This document shows positions 61,815 through 64,000 of a DNA stretch of 64,000 bases, piece by piece. The DNA is taken from the NCBI RefSeq assembly GCF_005048265.1, contig NZ_SUNH01000008.1, forward strand, positions 124,001 through 188,000. Reading direction: 5' to 3'. Below the pieces are notes generated by a model. It made no database searches. It worked only from the letters and a program-made list of their open reading frames with translations, and had not been told where the DNA came from. Made by a program: the position numbers and the translations under genes. This stretch comes from Paracoccus hibiscisoli (GTDB lineage: Bacteria; Pseudomonadota; Alphaproteobacteria; Rhodobacterales; Rhodobacteraceae). Position 1 is the stretch's first letter. Each line of letters begins with the position of its first letter.

Positions 61815-62252
61815 ATGCTGACGATCGGAAAGCTGGGAACGTCGACAGGGGTCAAAGTTCCGACGATCCGCTACTACGAGCAAATCGGCCTGCTGCCCGA
61901 AGCCGAGCGCAGCGCCGGTAATCAGCGCCTTTATACGCACAAGGCCCATGAACGACTGGCGTTCATCCGACACGCCCGCGAGCTAGGCTTTTCCCTTGAG
62001 GCGATCCGCGACCTTCTCAGCCTGTCCGACGATCCCGATCAGCCCTGTGCCGCAGCCGACGCCATCGCCAAAGCGCAGCTTGCCGAGGTCGAAAGCCGTC
62101 TTGCCCGCCTGACGGCCCTGAAGACCGAACTTGAGCGCATGGTGGTCCAGTGCGCGGGTGACCGGATTTCCGACTGTCGGGTTATCGAGGTGCTGAGTGA
62201 TCACTCGCTTTGCGTCAGCGATCACGCAACGAATGATGATGCTAATTCGTGA
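61815..62252 (+). CDS. MerR-family Cd/Pb/Zn-responsive activator (CadR/PbrR-like)
   Basis: This 145-residue regulator has the MerR HTH (MLTIGKLGTSTGVKVPTIRYYEQIGLLPEAER) and a long dimerisation helix. The metal-site cysteines Cys78, Cys113 and Cys121 correspond to Cys77, Cys112 and Cys119 of CadR. An additional Cys133 and His residues lie in the tail. It should distort and activate the 19-base-spacer promoter of cadA when Cd2+, Pb2+ or Zn2+ binds. Similar promoters upstream of the SCO operon and the M23 unit may also respond to it. Confidence 0.9.
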   Translation: MLTIGKLGTSTGVKVPTIRYYEQIGLLPEAERSAGNQRLYTHKAHERLAFIRHARELGFSLEAIRDLLSLSDDPDQPCAAADAIAKAQLAEVESRLARLTALKTELERMVVQCAGDRISDCRVIEVLSDHSLCVSDHATNDDANS

Positions 62253-62349
62253 CTTCGCGCCCTCTTCCCGGCATGATCATTGCCGCTTGCAGAGAACGCC
62301 ATGGTCAGGACGTCCTTACTGACAAGACCGTGATAGCCGGCAATTTGCC

Positions 62350-62380
62350 TTGAACCTCTAGCTGCTTTAGGTCGCAAAAG
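62350..62380 (+). promoter_or_regulatory. MerR-type promoter upstream of the small membrane protein and M23 gene
   Basis: TTGAAC at 62350-62355 is followed after 19 bases by CAAAAG (62375-62380), a poor -10. The spacer holds the dyad CTCTAGCTGCTTTAGG, very similar to the cadA operator. Confidence 0.5.
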
Positions 62381-62441
62381 GTGTTCGCCAGAAACGACGA
62401 GCAGGAGCGGGCATGAAGCCGAAGAGACAGTTGCCAGGCCA

Positions 62442-62612
62442 ATGCTGATGCTGCTTGCCGCCCTGCTGGGTGGAATACGGGGTTGGTTTCGCGCACGTGC
62501 ACTTGGTGGCAAACGGTTGGATATGATCCAGTACGCAACCGGGTATGCGATAGCCTTCGGATTGTTGGCGGCGATCGTAGGCATTTCCCTTGCCCGCCTT
62601 CTTGAACCCTGA
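62442..62612 (+). CDS. Small membrane protein upstream of the M23 endopeptidase
   Basis: This 56-residue protein begins MLMLLAALLGGIRGWF and has a second helix in YAIAFGLLAAIVGISLARLL. It is followed 77 bases later by the M23 gene. A short frame (ATG at 62413 with a good AGGAG, 11 codons) ends at 62448, overlapping the ATG at 62448 (TGATG). It could act as a leader that couples translation. No family is recognised. Confidence 0.5.
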   Translation: MLMLLAALLGGIRGWFRARALGGKRLDMIQYATGYAIAFGLLAAIVGISLARLLEP

Positions 62613-62689
62613 GCCGACCCATGACCGCCGTGAGCAGCAAACTTGCCCCCGGCGCCGTATGCCAATTACCTGACAGGATACCGGACGTT

Positions 62690-63871
62690 ATGATCTTGCG
62701 AACCTTGCTCACTGTCGGCGCCGTTGCCGTCACGATACCTTTGCATGCTCAAACTTTGGCAGAGCCGATGATCAGCAATGACGTGATTGCCACCATGGTG
62801 CAGCACGAGGTGGCGCCAGGGGACACGCTGGACGCGATCCTGTCGCATGCAGGAATCGGCGCCAGCATCAGAAATGAAGCGGCATTGGCCATTTCCGATG
62901 TTTTTGACTTGTCCACCCTGAGCCCAGGCCAGATTCTCAGATGGAGTGTCGCCGCCGATGACCCCTCCAGACTGGACCGCTTGTCGCTGCTCAGTCTCGA
63001 TGGCACAGACATTGTCCTTGATTTTAGCAAGCCTCTCGCAGCGTCCCTGAGGAAAACGGAGATCCTGCTTCGAGACCGCCGCGAAACTTTGGTGCTCGAC
63101 GGTTCGCTCTATGACGCATTGGCCGTTCGTGATGCGCCTGAAAGTTTTGCAGTGGAACTTGCCGCGCTGCTGGCCGGCCAGATTGATTTCCGCCGCGACC
63201 TTCAAGGTGGGGAACGCCTTGCCCTGATCTGGCAGGAAAAAGCCTTGTCTGACGGAACGGTCATGGGCGAACCGCAGCTGGCTTATGCCCGTTTGGAATT
63301 GGGCGAAAACATCTATGAAATTGTGGCAGGATCGCTGGAGCAACCCTACAGCCTGTTTCGAAATGGAGCGCCGGTTCAGCATACAGTCCGGCCGGTCGCG
63401 GGGGCCCGCCTGTCTTCGGTCTTCGGCAAACGCCGACATCCTGTCCTGGGTGCGCAGCGTATGCATACCGGGGTCGATTACGCGGCGAAGACCGGCACGC
63501 CCGTCAAGGTAACCGGAGATGGAAACGTTGTGTTCGCAGGCTCTATGCGGGGCTACGGACGAACGATCGACGTCGATCATGGCGGTGGCGTCGTGACCCG
63601 TTATGCGCACCTGTCCCAATTTGCGGATGGAATTTCCCCGGGCGCCGCGTTGAAAGCCGGGGACCGGATCGGTGACGTGGGTGCCACCGGCCTGGTTAGC
63701 GGCCCCAATCTTCACTACGAGGTCCGCGTCGACGGCGAGCCGACAGACCCGATCAAGAAAACCCTGACGTCGGAGACTGTCACTGCCCGGCCGGCGGACC
63801 GTGTCATTCTGGCGGCTGCGCGTCTCACGACCGGCTACTATCTTCGCACGAACCCTGACGCTCGGAGCTGA
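62690..63871 (+). CDS. M23-family peptidoglycan endopeptidase
   Basis: This exported protein of about 393 residues has a signal peptide (MILRTLLTVGAVAVTIPLHAQ) and an N-terminal LysM/OapA-like region (HEVAPGDTLDAILSHAGIGA). A YebA/MepM-type middle domain follows, then a C-terminal LytM domain with RMHTGVDYAAKTGTPVKVTG, YGRTIDVDHGGGVVTRYAHLS and GLVSGPNLHYEV, holding the zinc ligands HxxxD and HxH. It cuts peptide cross-links. An ATG at 62621 would add 23 residues without a better ribosome site. Its promoter resembles those of MerR-regulated metal genes. Confidence 0.88.
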   Translation: MILRTLLTVGAVAVTIPLHAQTLAEPMISNDVIATMVQHEVAPGDTLDAILSHAGIGASIRNEAALAISDVFDLSTLSPGQILRWSVAADDPSRLDRLSLLSLDGTDIVLDFSKPLAASLRKTEILLRDRRETLVLDGSLYDALAVRDAPESFAVELAALLAGQIDFRRDLQGGERLALIWQEKALSDGTVMGEPQLAYARLELGENIYEIVAGSLEQPYSLFRNGAPVQHTVRPVAGARLSSVFGKRRHPVLGAQRMHTGVDYAAKTGTPVKVTGDGNVVFAGSMRGYGRTIDVDHGGGVVTRYAHLSQFADGISPGAALKAGDRIGDVGATGLVSGPNLHYEVRVDGEPTDPIKKTLTSETVTARPADRVILAAARLTTGYYLRTNPDARS

Positions 63872-63982
63872 AGAGTAAAAACCTTACCCCCCGATAACTG
63901 TGGCCATAAACGGCCCGCAGGGTTGGTTACAATGACACTGCACGACTGAATGTCCGCAAGAAAATAGATTGAGAGAGTGATC

Positions 63983-64000
63983 ATGACAGGACTGACACGA
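63983..64000 (+). CDS. Start of a gene cut by the window edge
   Basis: ATG ACA GGA CTG ACA CGA follows a GAGAGAG ribosome-binding site by five bases. Only six codons are visible, so no identity can be given. Confidence 0.35.

Noticed and set aside
1-64000. CRISPR arrays, tRNA and rRNA genes
   Set aside because: No regularly spaced repeats, tRNA cloverleaf signals or rRNA core motifs were noticed by eye on either strand.

Overview
The window is high-GC DNA with strong alphaproteobacterial character, most like Paracoccus or a close member of the Rhodobacteraceae/Paracoccaceae. The genus is an inference from gene content (DUF6522, RHE_PE00001-type protein, DnaA-like plasmid replicase with parAB). 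The replication/partition block at 34.4-38.0 kb shows this is an extrachromosomal replicon (plasmid or chromid) carrying accessory genes and many broken genes.

Layout. (1) 0-5.1 kb, scarred segment: an IS1111-type IS110 element with matching terminal repeats sits against an IS481 transposase relic. It is followed by a dctM (TRAP permease) relic, an EamA-type exporter, a DUF6522 protein and a flavohemoglobin (hmp) pseudogene. (2) 5.4-16.5 kb: a tightly coupled minus-strand alpha-glucan/trehalose operon, glgE > treS-maltokinase > glgB > treZ > malQ, every junction being a 4-base overlap. TreS makes maltose from trehalose, its kinase domain makes maltose-1-phosphate, GlgE polymerises it and GlgB branches it. 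TreZ and MalQ act on the glucan or its oligosaccharides, but no treY is present. (3) 16.8-21.3 kb: a truncated cheB-cheR gene abuts a truncated ynjB-like binding protein. Next come a CDP-alcohol phosphatidyltransferase and a TVP38/flavoprotein disulfide reductase fusion. (4) 21.6-24.8 kb: HAD dehalogenase, DUF421 protein and MFS transporter. (5) 24.8-32.8 kb: an iron-siderophore locus (TonB receptor, FecB/C/D/E-type ABC importer, PNPOx-like protein, siderophore-interacting reductase). The receptor has a frameshift and one permease has an in-frame stop.

(6) 32.8-38.7 kb: small zinc-finger protein, DUF1612/HTH protein, parB, parA, origin-like region, DnaA-like replication initiator and a Phd/VapC toxin-antitoxin pair. 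Four copies of a 16-bp palindrome (CTTCCCCGNGGGGAAG) lie in and beside parAB and are the best candidates for the centromere. (7) 38.7-45 kb, second scarred segment: a resolvase with two lesions, an in-frame ndvB/SRAP chimera, a secreted nuclease, and a MOSC gene cut at its fourth codon by an IS3-family element with a clean 5-bp target duplication.

(8) 45-64 kb, metal-resistance and envelope island: an L,D-transpeptidase, DUF411, two SCO proteins and PCu(A)C (copper handling and cytochrome oxidase copper insertion); two copies of a dsbA-dsbB-(lspA)-isoprenylcysteine-methyltransferase-like-P1B-ATPase module, the first cut by a Tn3-family end; a methionine-rich multicopper oxidase; rhodanese plus persulfide dioxygenase-like genes; ArsR with a divergent CDF-lspA pair; mntR with a truncated mntH; a complete cadA/zntA-type ATPase with divergent merR; and a small membrane protein followed by an M23 endopeptidase. 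Three MerR-type promoters (TTGAAC, 19-bp spacer) precede the SCO operon, the ATPase operon and the M23 unit. This suggests one metal-responsive regulon joining metal export with disulfide formation, lipoprotein processing and wall remodelling.

Throughout, gene fragments are joined end to end (cheBR/ynjB, ndvB/SRAP, arsR/yeeE, lspA/mntH), so the replicon appears to have passed through many deletions. Some single-base lesions could instead be sequencing errors.
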